Below are positions 1-11,284 of a DNA stretch of 64,000 nucleotides, in pieces (the stretch's first letter is position 1; each line of letters opens with the position of its first letter). The stretch is from Daldinia sp. FL1419 (taxonomy: Eukaryota; Ascomycota; Sordariomycetes; Xylariales; Hypoxylaceae): assembly GCA_025201765.1 (NCBI GenBank), contig MU623377.1:1-64000 (forward strand), given 5' to 3'. The position numbers and the translations under genes are program-made. The notes beneath the pieces are model-generated. The model was given only the letters and a program-made list of their open reading frames with translations, was not told where the DNA came from and made no database searches.

Positions 1-370
1 AATTTTTAAATTATAATTATTAATAAAACCAATAAATAAATTAATAACAATCCTAAAAGATTTTTTACTTTCATTTTTAAATATTATATTCAATTACAAT
101 AATATAATAAAATAATAAGAATTTTTAATAAAAAAGATATATATTTTTTTAATTATTTTTAATATATAAATATTTAAAAATAATTAATTAAATTATTTAT
201 TTTAATAATTTATTAATATAAATAACTATTTATATATTTAGGTAGTTTTATTTAAAATTTAAAATATTAATTATTATATAATAATTAAAATTTAAATAAA
301 TTTATATTAATAATAAATTAATTATATATTTTTTAAAAATTTATATTAAATTTGTAATATAAATATTTAT
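1..370. repeat. Extremely AT-rich block, RIP-like
   Basis: Almost every base is A or T, with only scattered single G or C, and composition changes abruptly near position 370 to ordinary balanced sequence. No open frame of note is present. In filamentous ascomycetes such blocks are usually repeats degraded by repeat-induced point mutation (C-to-T change in duplicated DNA). That origin is inferred; no recognisable transposon protein remains. The block continues past the left edge, so its size is unknown. A mitochondrial-like insertion is a less likely alternative. Confidence 0.7.
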
Positions 371-1023
371 ATTAGGTTTAGCCCTAGGTGATGTATAATT
401 CTGCCGGGCCAGGTGGTCCGTGCTTCCAACAGGATCCACAACGTGGGGTTATCTGCTTATCGACCCCTTCACTCGTGGTTTTCTGCTCTTTACCTCTAAG
501 CTCTTCTTCACCAACACATCTCTTGTCAATCTTCAACCAAGAGATTGTTCAGGTTCCGGCTGGTCACAATTTGGCAACGTCAAAATGCTATTGTTACAAG
601 AAAAAATACCTTTGTCGACTAACAATGTCAACCATACGACCTGGTATCAAAGAGTCCCCTTTGGCTAAGGAACACCTTTGTTGATATGCGTTGAACTTTC
701 ACTCCCAATCACAATACCTAAGCTATGGCTGGGCTAAACTTGAGAACAATCCCTTTAGATGATGCTAGAGGATGGGCACCACCATTGACTATTCTCTCAA
801 AGACCAAGTTCGCGTCCACCAGGATAGCGGCTGGTCTGAACCAGTCTGGAATAAGTATAAAGTTTGGTCAAGGCAACGGTCGAAATGATGATGGATAGAT
901 CAAGCAGATCAAAGATTCTCACTACAGCCTACTTTCATCATCTTGATTACGACTGGACTCGGCATTAATCAACTAAATATTACAAAATAATCTACAACAA
1001 CAAAAATCAACCAATTCAGCAAT
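371..1023. other. Intergenic, upstream of the first gene
   Basis: Normal base composition. Two short overlapping open frames lie at 388-684, but neither shows a recognisable domain or codon pattern. The last 120 bases before the ATG at 1024 are rich in A and C (many CAA and ACA triplets), as is common in fungal 5-prime leaders. Nothing else is supported. Confidence 0.5.
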
Positions 1024-2523
1024 ATGCCTTCGCTACAGATCACCGCTGCCGCCAGGCTTATTTCGAACCCTGAGTTTAAGAGTGGCTGGGGAGCAACCCT
1101 CAGCCAAGAGATTAATGACGTCGTCCGTACTGTGAGAGCCGATGCGGCTGGAGTGTATCAATTGCAAGTCGCAAGAGATCGACCTATTTACCCAGCTTCC
1201 ATATATACCGCCATGTTCTGGGAGGCACGCCATTATAGAAAGTCGTCTACCATCTTTACCCCCGCAGTTTACGACACACTTCCCCTTTTTGAAGAGGAAG
1301 AAGGTGGTAACGCTAGGAGGGCGATGGCCACCGTCACCAAGAAAACAACAACCGACACCGATGAGATTAAGTACCACCCGCTCCTCGAATCTATCCGGGA
1401 TTCCCAATTTACTCTTTGGCCTGTCCACATACCGTCAGAGAATATTTGGGTGACTATCATCTTGCAAATTCAAGCGATTCCCGAGAATGTCCGAGGAGAT
1501 ACCAGCTTCGACCGTGAAGTGGTTGCGTGTGCTATCATCGACCCATTCCCGGAAGAGCGTGATGAACGAAGAGAAAACGTCAAGGGGAAATTATCAAAAG
1601 TTCTGGATGGAGGGTACATCCGTTTCCCCGAACATGCTATGATCGAAACTTTCACGACGGAAGATATCGAGGAATCATGGGAAACGGGATACGTGGCTTA
1701 CGCTCTATGTCGGGAATTCATTCGTCGAATGAACGTCCTCAAGTTCCGGGAAGATCGCGGGCATGTTGTAAACCCTGATCTACTTTGGGCTGGATTTGAG
1801 GAACACCACGACATAGATTCTTACCGGGAATTAATGATGGCTGCTTGTGCGAATCGTACGATTCGAAAATCCGGATATCGTGTGCGGATGGCGCTGGAGG
1901 TTCCTAGTGAGAAGGGAAACCACAATCGTGATTTATTAGACCCTCATGTCGATGACCTGCCGGATCAGTGGTTCCCAGAGTCGAAAAAGAAAGCCCGCAA
2001 GACGCCTGCTCCTCCGCCTCAAGTGGATCAGGAAGCTAACGCCGCGGTTGCAATCCCCGTACCGGAGCAAGAACAAGAAGAACCGCAGTTGAGTGACTCG
2101 GGATCGGAAGGGCATTACTCGGATTATGAGGCGGATGAAGTAGATGAAGACGCCTACCTAGCAGCTCAAGCAACCCATGAAGCCCCGGATAGAGCATACT
2201 CTCCTTCGCAGCCTGCATTGGGTAGTTATGACGAGTTAGCAGAAAACCCAATCCCCGAAAACGTCAAAATCGAAGAAGTTCCTAGCTATGACGAAGTCAA
2301 AACCGAAGACAACGAAATTTCTCAAGCCCAAGAGAGTGTTGTGCCGAACCACGCCCAGGAACACCTAATAGACGCAATTCCAGTCCCCATTCATGAGAAC
2401 CAAGTCACTCCTGAGATCCCTTCTGAAAGTACAGAAGTCGGTTCAGCGCCAGAGAAGCGCGGGTTAGACGATGATGCAGAGATGTCACTTGCAAAGCGGG
2501 CTAAGACCGAGCATTCTGAATAA
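1024..2523 (+). CDS. Acidic-tailed protein with a probable inactive Ulp1/C48-like domain
   Basis: Single-exon gene of 499 residues. Residues about 120-240 follow the pattern of fungal Ulp1-like cysteine proteases (C48): a strand ending WVTIIL (142-147) where HW normally stands, an Asp in IIDPF (D173), and WETGYVAYAL (219-228) where the family has W-x-C-G-Y. The catalytic His and Cys positions hold Ile141 and Thr221, so the domain, if correctly recognised, should not be a working protease. The C-terminal half is disordered and acidic, with basic patches KKKARK near 335 and KRAKTEH near the end that look like nuclear localisation signals. The domain call rests on eye-level motif matching. The gene itself is well supported by its length and codon pattern. 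It is the gene nearest the AT-rich block. Confidence 0.75.
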   Translation: MPSLQITAAARLISNPEFKSGWGATLSQEINDVVRTVRADAAGVYQLQVARDRPIYPASIYTAMFWEARHYRKSSTIFTPAVYDTLPLFEEEEGGNARRAMATVTKKTTTDTDEIKYHPLLESIRDSQFTLWPVHIPSENIWVTIILQIQAIPENVRGDTSFDREVVACAIIDPFPEERDERRENVKGKLSKVLDGGYIRFPEHAMIETFTTEDIEESWETGYVAYALCREFIRRMNVLKFREDRGHVVNPDLLWAGFEEHHDIDSYRELMMAACANRTIRKSGYRVRMALEVPSEKGNHNRDLLDPHVDDLPDQWFPESKKKARKTPAPPPQVDQEANAAVAIPVPEQEQEEPQLSDSGSEGHYSDYEADEVDEDAYLAAQATHEAPDRAYSPSQPALGSYDELAENPIPENVKIEEVPSYDEVKTEDNEISQAQESVVPNHAQEHLIDAIPVPIHENQVTPEIPSESTEVGSAPEKRGLDDDAEMSLAKRAKTEHSE

Positions 2524-2990
2524 GTTAAGTAGCTAGAAGGATGAGTGCTGTTCTGGATATCCCACATTGCAGTGCGGTTTGAAGCTTCAGCTAAACTGCC
2601 GCCTTGCTGGGGTACCTGGAGAAGGAAGGCCCTTAGATAGTAATGTCGTACTCGTGCCGAGTTTACAGGTATGTTTACGGTCAATAAGTATAGAATTGTA
2701 ATAGACTCATAAAACTTGAAATGGTTTTTTTTTTTTTTTGTCCTGTTAAGTGATGGACCGAATGCATTGGTAGATAAGGTAGATGGCTTTTATACATATG
2801 AGAATGGAATGAGAGCGTTTATGAGGTCTGTTCAGACAAGAAAAATTAGATGGAAAGCAAGAAAAAAGGACTCAGCCAACTCTTAAGTTCCTAGGTAGGT
2901 ATCTATGGTTCTCATAATTTTCTGCTATGTAGTACTAATAAGATACAGATAATCCGAAGAGTACAGCATCAGACCTTAGACACACAAACC
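2524..2990. other. Intergenic, convergent 3-prime ends
   Basis: Shared downstream region of the Ulp1-like gene and the AA9 gene, which converge here. It contains a 15-base T run near 2726-2740 and AT-rich stretches suited to polyadenylation. No gene seen. Confidence 0.5.
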
Positions 2991-3806
2991 TCATCGCCTA
3001 CATGTCGCGACAGGACCTCCGGGGGCTGTGTATGTTGTCGGATCGAAGCCGTTATACACGTTCGGAATATAAATATTCTTATCCTGGGCATTATAAGCTC
3101 CAGGCAAAGAAATAGAAGGTGAGCATTTTCCTCCGCTTCCCGTGATCTTCAACTGCATGCAGCCAATATAGAACTGAGCGCCGCCGATTTCTTGTGCTCC
3201 ATGGAGAGCTAACATCTCCGATCGAAGCTAAAATAACGTCAATACCTAATTAACACATTCGGAAGTCGGATGATACGGGGGAAACATACCAGGTAATCGC
3301 CGCTCTTTAAACCCGTGGGTAATTTGAACGTATAGTTCCCTCCATTGTTCTGAACGACTTCATTTGCCCAATGTCCATCGACGTAATCACGTTCGTCAAT
3401 CTTGAACCAGCCTGCCCCAACCCCAGATGCCTTGGCAACATCATCCACAGGGCCGTACAAAAAGTGAGTAATAGGTCCCGGGTGTCCAGAGGGATCCCAG
3501 CCAACAGTGATCGAGTCCCCTTCTCGAGCAGGAATAGTCTTTACCCCTGAGGGTACCTTGTCGCCCCCGACATTGCATACAATGTCGTTGCTGTTTACAT
3601 CCGTCTATTTCGGGGGATTTCTGATCGTTAATATTTCCTCTTTTACGAATAAGAATAAAGCTATGACTTACAACTGGATTATTACTAGGGACGCGGCGAA
3701 TTCCAACCTCGTAACCAGGAGAAACCCCATCGATCCAAAACTGATGAAGGTTTTGGTGAGCGGAAACGACCGCGGCCATCGATACGGTGAGGATGAAACC
3801 ACGCAT
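2991..3806 (-). CDS. AA9 lytic polysaccharide monooxygenase, secreted
   Basis: Three exons on the minus strand: 3806-3672, 3604-3290 and 3227-2991, with GTAAGT and GTATGT donors, giving 228 residues. AA9 enzymes are copper-dependent and oxidatively cleave cellulose or related beta-glucans outside the cell. A signal peptide (about 1-16, ending VVSA) leaves His17 as the mature N-terminus, the first ligand of the copper histidine brace. His86 in SGHPGP fits the second ligand, and Gln168-x-Tyr170 in GAQFYIGC fits the conserved axial site. Cys55 and Cys173 are placed for the usual disulphide. GDYLLRSEMLALHGA across the second junction is typical of the family and confirms that intron. There is no carbohydrate-binding module or linker, so this is a catalytic-domain-only form of usual length. 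Substrate and regioselectivity cannot be read from the sequence. Confidence 0.93.
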
Positions 3807-6412
3807 AATTGTAGAACTGGGTAATATGTATATTAGGCGTAACCAGTATAACCAAAGATCTAAGCGTGATGAATGACTTCACTAAGACGAAGTATACTCG
3901 CTGCCTTATATCTAACGGCAGCTAGAATAATCTAGAAAAAATAGTCCGCTTAAGCTATCGCGTATAAGAGCAACCATACGATAGTCCTTTTAGGCTCAAT
4001 CTGCACGGGTGGGAAGAAACGCTGCATTGGGACCAAGACCCCCGGTTGAAGTTGCATCACCACTACACTTTGGTATAGCTCTTGCACTAGACACGTTTGA
4101 TTGATGGAATATTGCGATACAAATACTTGTTTCAACTTCTTCGGCGCTTGTCAGCCCGTCGCCCGGGTGTATGGTAGACGGGGCCACATAGATACCTTAC
4201 TCTAAGGATTATACCGGTTCGATGTATTTACCAATGGTGTTTCCTAGCGTTGCTGGGCGTATAGGGCTATAGATTTTGGCATTACGTACACGAAGCGGTT
4301 TAAATGTCCCAATCTCATTCTCTGGGCTATCATAAAGGGGTTTGAATGAGCGTGACTCGTCTCTCCCATATCGCACATCATAAATTATCTTTATGACATT
4401 TAGACATTCCCCCCATAATAGAGAAGAGAATTGCAGGATGTGATATACCTAGCAATGTGACTGGTATATATTAGCAGGAGCATCTAGGTACTTAGGTAGG
4501 TAGGTAGACACTAAGATCCTCAGAAATTCTAGTAGGTGTTCCCATATAAGAGTAGGCACCGGCTTTATAATCGAACGTGTAGGTAGTTAGAGATTGCTTC
4601 TACATATGGACGGTCGAGACCACTTTTTGAGACTTTGTCAATCAGTCATCAGTCATAAGGAGTTTAGTAGAAGTATAGGCAGGTACCTAATATAAAGCTC
4701 ACAGACAACGAATGGCGTAAAGGCTACGGTGACAACTGAGGTGGTGAGAGTGCTGAAGGGATTGTCCTAGCCATAATTTAATACATCTATTTCCCAGATA
4801 GCAACCGTAAACTACGCAATACAACTACTAGTATGTATACTTCCGCCTGTTACAATCGACAGTCTCCTAACTTTAAAGGTGCCTACCCGGGTAGATAGTT
4901 AAGAATTAACAAAAGCATGATTTATAAGTATCTCTCAATCAACTATACCAGCTCTGTTAGATATAAGTCGCATGGCAGTGCCATGATGGCACAACATGGG
5001 ATCTTGCGTCCTCCAAATTTCGAAAGTAACGATCAGGCCAGATACATATATAAACGTCCAGTATGACATGTTCGGCGACAGGATGAGTGTATTCATGTAC
5101 CCGTCAAGATTCCAACCATCCGGCCTTTCGCCTCTAAAATCAAAGACTTTCAAATGGGAATTTCTGGATATACTTGGTTTTAAGTAATAAGTGTCGAATG
5201 GAATATCCATTTGACTAAAAGGCAATTGCGTTATGAGCAGAATTGCTATAACAGTATATATTTCATGCAACACCTATGGAAACATATAATTTCAACCTGT
5301 TCGTATTGTTGCTCCATGAAAACCTCCACGTATAAGCAGAACAATATATACACTGTATAACTCCCCCAGATACCCAGAGATATAGTGGCTGACGCCGCTA
5401 AAAAGCAGTGCTAATCTACCTGGGCTTAGCATCCGGGCCACTAATGGTATTTTAATTTAGCGAATAGCAGATACAGTGTCAGTAGAGAGTGAAGACGCGG
5501 ACAACTTGCAATATTCATCCACGATATGTACAAGTCAATTGTAGTATTGACCGTCACACCTAAACAGTCTTTTTTCCACCATCACTCACCAATCACGGGC
5601 TTGGTTCATTGGCCGATATCAGTTCACGTTGCACCTGTCTCGATATCACTTTAACAGGTTATCCCGAACCGACCTGTGAGGCTCCAACCGAAAGTCAAGT
5701 AGATTATCATGTGCGTATGATGAATCTTCGAGGCTTCCAGGGGAATCAGGACTGAACGAGTCTGATTCGTTGCACCCCTCGTCGGCTGCCCCGGCGTGCC
5801 CCTGCAGTTTGCGTGATGTCTAGACTCGTCTGGCCAATCATATCTCCTTATTCCCCTTTACTTAGCCGCCTACCCAACGTTGGGTTGATCATATTCCTGA
5901 GTATTATGGACATGGACTCTAAAGGGATGGTTGTGGAAAGATCAAAATAAATTTCAGTGTCGGGGATTTAAATTCTCGTGTTAGATACTCGAAAGAGTTT
6001 TGGGTTGAGCTAGTTATTATATGGATTAAGATCTTAATTCTTATCTATGTAGTATATTTCTACCCTGGTACTTGGCGTTAAGATTGATTAAGGGGCACAC
6101 GTGAAGATCGCACGTCGCCATCCCTCCCGCCGGCGTGGTATACGATATGCACTTGTGAGACGGACGCAATATATTGTATGAAGGTGAGAAGCCGTCATGT
6201 TAAATGTAGGTAGGTATCGCGTCAAGCAATGATTTTGCACCGTAATAGATCTACCCCCGCAAAATCTATGAACGCCTCCGGCCTGGCGGCCATATCTCCT
6301 TTATGTCATAAGACAGTCATATCCCGGACCGGTAGTAACTCGTTAGGTAAAGGAGCCAGACATCGAGTGGCATCATTACTCATACCCATTTCTCCATAAC
6401 CTCCTTATAAGC
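3807..6412. other. Gene-free stretch with TAGG tracts
   Basis: Upstream of the AA9 gene. Several open frames exist (such as 4935-5273 minus) but lack ATG starts, domains or splice-consistent extensions. TAGGTAGGTAGGTAG-type sequence lies at about 4494-4508 and TAGGTAGGTA near 6208. Nothing else supported. Confidence 0.5.
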
Positions 6413-6898
6413 CTACCCAACATACCAGCGAACCACATGACCCGAGCATTTCATCGTGCCCTCCGCCTGTACCTTTCCGTTATGATTGCCCGCATACCTC
6501 CTGATAACCTCGTCGATGACGTCCACGATATCTTGGTTATGCATCGGGAATGAAAACTGCGAGCTGTCCCCGTCCGTTTCCCGAGAGACGCCGAACTCGC
6601 AGGGGCCCAGGTATATATTGTCGCGATAACCTGCCGGTTCGCCGGTGAAGTCCACGCTCCAGTCGCCAGCATCCCCTAACACGCCTTGGCAGGTCTGCTG
6701 GCAGTCGGAAGCTGAGGGTGCCGAGTTTGATAGGGCACCGGTCTTGTCTGTGTATGTAAGGGTTTCGCAGTATCCCACAATGGATTTGTCGCCGGCGCAG
6801 GCATCTTGCCTTTGTACCAGCGGAGAGGGAACCCCTGCTACAAGCGCAGCGAAGAGCGCCGAAAGCAAATAGATTGCGTAGAACATCTCGACCGACAA
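6413..6898 (-). CDS. Small secreted cysteine-rich protein, Ecp2/Hce2-effector-like
   Basis: Single-exon gene of 161 residues. It has an N-terminal hydrophobic signal (about 5-22), then a likely propeptide end at PLVQRQ (26-31), and a mature part with six cysteines (34, 44, 66, 70, 100, 151), consistent with three disulphides. The arrangement of an early Cys, a TYTDKT strand, DCQQTC, a GDW..DF block and a Cys-containing C-terminus resembles fungal proteins annotated with the Ecp2-effector (Hce2, necrosis-inducing factor) domain. This is remembered resemblance, not a search, and activity on a host is not implied. Start could be Met1 or Met5; both give a signal peptide. The gene is isolated, with about 2 kb of gene-free DNA on each side. 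Confidence 0.8.
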   Translation of the reverse strand: MSVEMFYAIYLLSALFAALVAGVPSPLVQRQDACAGDKSIVGYCETLTYTDKTGALSNSAPSASDCQQTCQGVLGDAGDWSVDFTGEPAGYRDNIYLGPCEFGVSRETDGDSSQFSFPMHNQDIVDVIDEVIRRYAGNHNGKVQAEGTMKCSGHVVRWYVG

Positions 6899-8884
6899 TT
6901 GATTCTGACAATCTTGAATATCGTTCGGAGCCTTGGACGTTTACAGACTCGTGGTATAACCACTCACGATATCTTGGCTAGTCTAGCTTGTCTCCATGCT
7001 AGAAAAGTGACTTGAATTGCGGCGGGTGAGAAGTGATGTTATATATATCGAATTGCAGATGTGCCGAGTCGATGTGCTCGTTACCACTCTGACAGGCCAA
7101 GTTGCGCATGTGACGTGACAAGCAAGATCGTCGCAATGTGATGGACCGACAGCGGTGGACTTGGGCATCACAAACGTGGCCAATCAGGTCCTCATGCTGC
7201 CAAGGCACTTGGACGAATAAGAAAACTAAAAATCAATTAATCCCAAGCAAATACGGCTGCTAATAATGGGTAGGTATACATCCAATACTAATGTGTTATT
7301 GCCTCAATATTGATTTATTGATTTGTTGGTCGATCCAGGTGGTAGCTAAGGGATGCGTGATAGTAAAAGTTAACTAACTCGGAATAGTTTGTCCAGGTCA
7401 TCGCCAAGATACCACCAACGTTACTTGCAACATCGGCCATAAAACCGGTGAGCCAACATGAGATTCGGAACAAAAACATGTTGGCAAATTCCAGCCTTGA
7501 TAAACCAACTGTATCATCCGTCCGTATGTGCGACCCCTATACCCGTCCGATGTGTAATATCGTTGAACTGAGCGAACATTTATGTTTTACGTATGGCAGG
7601 TAGGCTTGCCCGTGTCGAAGAATTAGGCGGGAATATATGTCGGTCTATTATTTAGTCTAAGCTGGATCAAAAGAATACACGGGCGGGTAGATGAGTAAAA
7701 AATATCTGCCTTTTATATCAATACCTAAACCCCTTTTTATTCTACAGAGTAACTCACATCTTCATATAAATCCATTTGGATATCCAACAAGTATTATAAT
7801 AACCATGTCCGCAAGCCGAGCCTTATTCCTAAGCCCCTCTCATCGACAGTTCTAAATCCTCAGCGTCCTTTTCGCATAAGCTACACAATGGTTCTTGAGT
7901 AAGCTTGAGTAGATTGCATCGTGACTTCTGGCAAGGGACCCGAGTCTCGTACGGCTTACAGCCGCAGCGATAGGTGATTATAAGTTTGCACATTTTGTTG
8001 AATTCTCAAAATCTTGGTAGTTTGCTAGTTGCGTGTACTCAAATTCGGGTGTATCGTTTTGTTCGTGTGATTCAAGAGGAATAAGTAATTCAGGCCTGTC
8101 GTAAACTATTATGAGATATATATATACCTATATATGGCAAAAAAGACTTTACTAGTGTTTTATAAAACCCTTAACTACACCAAGTCAAACCGTCGGTAAA
8201 CCTTGAGCATAGAGGATCTTTGTCCGGCGTAACTTTTTATTAAAGCCACTAATATCATATTGATGCACCGCAGACAACTCAAATTGGCTACTATGTCTTA
8301 AAGTGACATGTACTTTTTTTTTATCTCGACGAATTAATTGGGCGTAACCAAGTCTCCATATGATCCGGGCAGCCCGTAAGTTTAGACGGGTATCTGCAGG
8401 TTTCGTGCTTTCTGATGCCCTTCATTTCGACCAGCTCGTAGTAATTGCGGTCACACGAGATCTCCCCCATGTCATCAATGCCAGCGATTTTATCAAGGCA
8501 GATGCCAACGCCTCATCTTCGAGGTTCGCGTTTGCGTCCCTTTCCATATTAATATTTGTAGGCAACTACCGAGGCAATAGTTTGCGACTGGATTGGATTG
8601 CCTTGTTTCTTTCCCTCCTGTCGATTCCCGTAATATGATATACGCAGTTTCCATCCCTAGCTCATGCATTATTCGAATCCAAACCCGAAAGCCTCGGCAT
8701 CAGACCTCATAGTTGACGAATTTGGTCGCTGAAAGCCTGAGAGAAATTGGCTTACAGTAGGCTCATTTGTACAACGGAAGTACCAACATAACCCAGACGG
8801 CCAGGAAAACAAGAAACTTTGCCCAAGGTAGTAGGTATTTGAACAGCGACTATGTTACGAATAGCGCATATTGCTCTTTAACTT
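6899..8884. other. Gene-free stretch
   Basis: Upstream of the cysteine-rich protein gene and downstream of the cupin gene. The plus-strand frame at 8360-8638 (92 codons) and its antisense show no domain. AT-rich local tracts and an alternating TA stretch near 8115-8135 are the only structure seen. Confidence 0.45.
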
Positions 8885-9433
8885 TTAGTTTTGAAGCACG
8901 GGGCCATCATCTCCATATATCGGGTCTTTCTCAAACCATGGAAGCTCTTGAATATTCTGTATCTTGGTCTCCTCGCCTTTTTTACCGTAGCACATATCCC
9001 AACTATAGCCCTTCGGATATGAACCCACCATTTCGAATCCGCCCGTAGGATCTTCTAGAAGTCTATGCCCGACGCCGGCTGGCACAACCAACACGTCGCC
9101 TTGCTTAACCTCCTTCTCCACCTTTTCGGGGTTGTCCTCGCCGCCGAAGCAGAGCTTCGCTTTTCCGCTACTAATGCATAACAGTTCATGAGTGCTGGAG
9201 TGGAAGTGAGTGGTGGAATACATGGTAAAACGCCACTGAGGCTCCACGACACCAATTGTCGTGAGATGTGACTCTATAGCGGATGCAGTAAGTGATGAAG
9301 GAGGGAAAGCCTCGTGATAATGTAGTAGTGGTTTGTTTTGGATGCTAGTGTTTGGGATCAGCCCGTGCGCCGGAATAAGGTGTCGGGAGACGCGCAGCGA
9401 TGTTAAAGGCGTGGGAGTTAACTTTGGAGCCAT
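8885..9433 (-). CDS. Single-domain cupin, YjlB-like
   Basis: Single-exon gene of 182 residues. The cupin barrel spans about 65-150. Motif 1 is THFHSSTHELL, with His76, His78 and Glu83 as metal ligands, followed by a glycine-rich strand with FGGED. Motif 2 is VVPAGVGHRL with His123 as the fourth ligand. A conserved C-terminal segment ending WFEKDPIYG and the first 40 residues match the bacterial and fungal YjlB-type family, whose substrate is unknown. The intact ligand set predicts a metal-binding enzyme or sensor; the reaction cannot be named. No signal peptide, so probably cytosolic. The AT-rich 9434-9520 leader lies directly upstream. Confidence 0.88.
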   Translation of the reverse strand: MAPKLTPTPLTSLRVSRHLIPAHGLIPNTSIQNKPLLHYHEAFPPSSLTASAIESHLTTIGVVEPQWRFTMYSTTHFHSSTHELLCISSGKAKLCFGGEDNPEKVEKEVKQGDVLVVPAGVGHRLLEDPTGGFEMVGSYPKGYSWDMCYGKKGEETKIQNIQELPWFEKDPIYGDDGPVLQN

Positions 9434-10315
9434 TATAGAAATGTTTTATATAAAGTATTTTATTTGAATGATTAATAATTCTGTGAAAATAATCATATAA
9501 TAAGTGCTTATAGATGATAATTACTTTCCCGGCGTGTCTCGGTTTTATAAATACCTAACTTATTACTTAGACTATTAATAAAACGACAAATCGACGTCAT
9601 CGATATCCAAGATGGGTGATGTATTCGTTCGGTCTCCTATTTCTTCAACATCGTCTTTCACGCATAATACTCGATAAACGCATATTTTCCGATCAGACCC
9701 CGAAGATTTCCAATTAGATCGATTTGGAAAAAAAGTATCATATACTGATATTGTAAATGATTATAACTAGTACTAATATAACAGGATTTGTCATGTTGCC
9801 TTGGATGTAAAATTAGGCACCTATAGCGAATTGCGTCTGTGGACTGCGTGGGCTCCGTGTCTCGGTCTCCTCGGCGCCCGCCGTAAGCTCAGATAGTAAT
9901 CGAGCATCGCGCCAAGGAGCCGTTGAATAAGGATCAAATCGGTAAGAAATCTAATAATATGATCTAAACTCCGAGAAGAGGAATGGGAGTCGACCAACCT
10001 TGAATCACCCTCAATTTGACCCTGCTTCACGGAGATAACTGATATCAACACTATGAACGGTAACGACGTACGGATTGAACCGCCTCAATCAGCAAGATCA
10101 ATGCTTCTCAATGAGACCTAGATGTAGATATGATAGTAAAAGATGTAGTACTTATACTCGGGAGTTCGCCCTATGTGATTTTGTTATATATTCGTCACGA
10201 AATTCGAACCCGATTTCAACATTCATCCGCTTGCGATATCAATAATACAGCTTGGAGACATCTAGCTCAACTCGGGCTTTAGCTAGTGTCGCATTTCTGT
10301 AGAAGTCATACGAAG
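9434..10315. promoter_or_regulatory. Divergent upstream region between cupin and reductase genes
   Basis: The cupin (minus) and the short-chain reductase (plus) are transcribed away from each other, so this 0.88-kb stretch should hold both promoters. It contains AT-rich patches at 9440-9500 and 9740-9790. No specific binding site is claimed. Confidence 0.4.
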
Positions 10316-11284
10316 ATGGCCTACCAAAAATCAATCATCATCACCGGTGGAACGGTTAACATGGGCTACTATACCGCCCTACACATCGCCAAGGCACATC
10401 CCGAATACTTGGTCGTCGTCTCGTCGCGATCGGACCGCGAGCATGCCGCGGATGCCATCAACAAAACCCTCGGCCAAGAGAATGCTGTATATATCCCTCT
10501 CGATCTCTCAAGTCTGCAAAACGTGCGCGCTTTTGCTGCGGATTGGCCGTCGAAAAACTACCCCCCGATACAAGCTTTAATATTCAATGCGGCTCTGCAA
10601 CACCCCGGACCCGTAGTTAAGACCGTCGACGGCCTCGAGTCTACTTTCGGCGTCAGCCATGTCGGCCATGCTCTACTATTCCACCTCCTGTGCCCTCATC
10701 TAGCCCCTGAAGCGCGAGTGGTGGTTGTTTCTAGCGGTACTCACGACCCGGAGCAAGTCACGGGCGGTATGCCTAAGCCGAACTATATAAGCGCTGAGGA
10801 GATGGCGCATCCTACCTCCGCCTCGGAGAATAACCCAGGTCGCCAGCGGTACGTTGAGAGCAAGCTCGCGAACATATTGTGGACGTACGCCCTCGATCGT
10901 CGTCTGAAACAGCGTGTGCTGGAGAGGGGGATTACAGTAAACGCATTCGACCCGGGTCTGATGCCCGGCTCTGGTTTAGCGCGTGAAGCCGGTGGGTTTC
11001 CTCGGTTCCTTTGGATGCACGTCCTTCCACGGGTCATTCCGCTTCTGAGGATCATCTTCGTCCCAAACATCCATCATCCGAATGAATCTGCTGCCTCGTT
11101 GGCGCGTCTCGCGATTGGCTCGGATATAGAAGGCGAGAGCGGCAAGTACTTCGAGGGTAGGAAAGCTATCAAAAGTAGCAAGGATAGCTACGATGAGGCG
11201 AAACAGGATGATCTTTGGCAATGGACGGTGAATTATCTTGCAAAAGGGGATGAGGAACGAGAACGTTTCGAACAGTTCAAGTAA
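10316..11284 (+). CDS. Short-chain dehydrogenase/reductase, keto-reductase type
   Basis: Single exon, 322 residues from the ATG at 10316. The open frame extends ten codons upstream, but only from a GTG. Rossmann motif TGGTVNMG (10-17), an NAA(L) motif in place of NNAG (91-94), Ser139/Ser140 on the active-site strand, and the catalytic pair Tyr179 and Lys183 in YVESK. Length and the extended C-terminal half after DPGLMPGSGLAR resemble fungal reductases annotated as 3-keto-steroid reductase or protochlorophyllide-reductase-like, which use NADPH to reduce ketones. Substrate unknown. It converges with the alpha/beta-hydrolase gene 214 bases downstream. Confidence 0.9.
   Translation: MAYQKSIIITGGTVNMGYYTALHIAKAHPEYLVVVSSRSDREHAADAINKTLGQENAVYIPLDLSSLQNVRAFAADWPSKNYPPIQALIFNAALQHPGPVVKTVDGLESTFGVSHVGHALLFHLLCPHLAPEARVVVVSSGTHDPEQVTGGMPKPNYISAEEMAHPTSASENNPGRQRYVESKLANILWTYALDRRLKQRVLERGITVNAFDPGLMPGSGLAREAGGFPRFLWMHVLPRVIPLLRIIFVPNIHHPNESAASLARLAIGSDIEGESGKYFEGRKAIKSSKDSYDEAKQDDLWQWTVNYLAKGDEERERFEQFK

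Noticed and set aside
4935..5273. 112-codon minus-strand frame
   Set aside because: Begins with GTG, has no ATG in a sensible place and no recognisable motif.
8360..8638. 92-codon plus-strand frame
   Set aside because: No domain, no supporting exons, biased hydrophobic C-terminus only.
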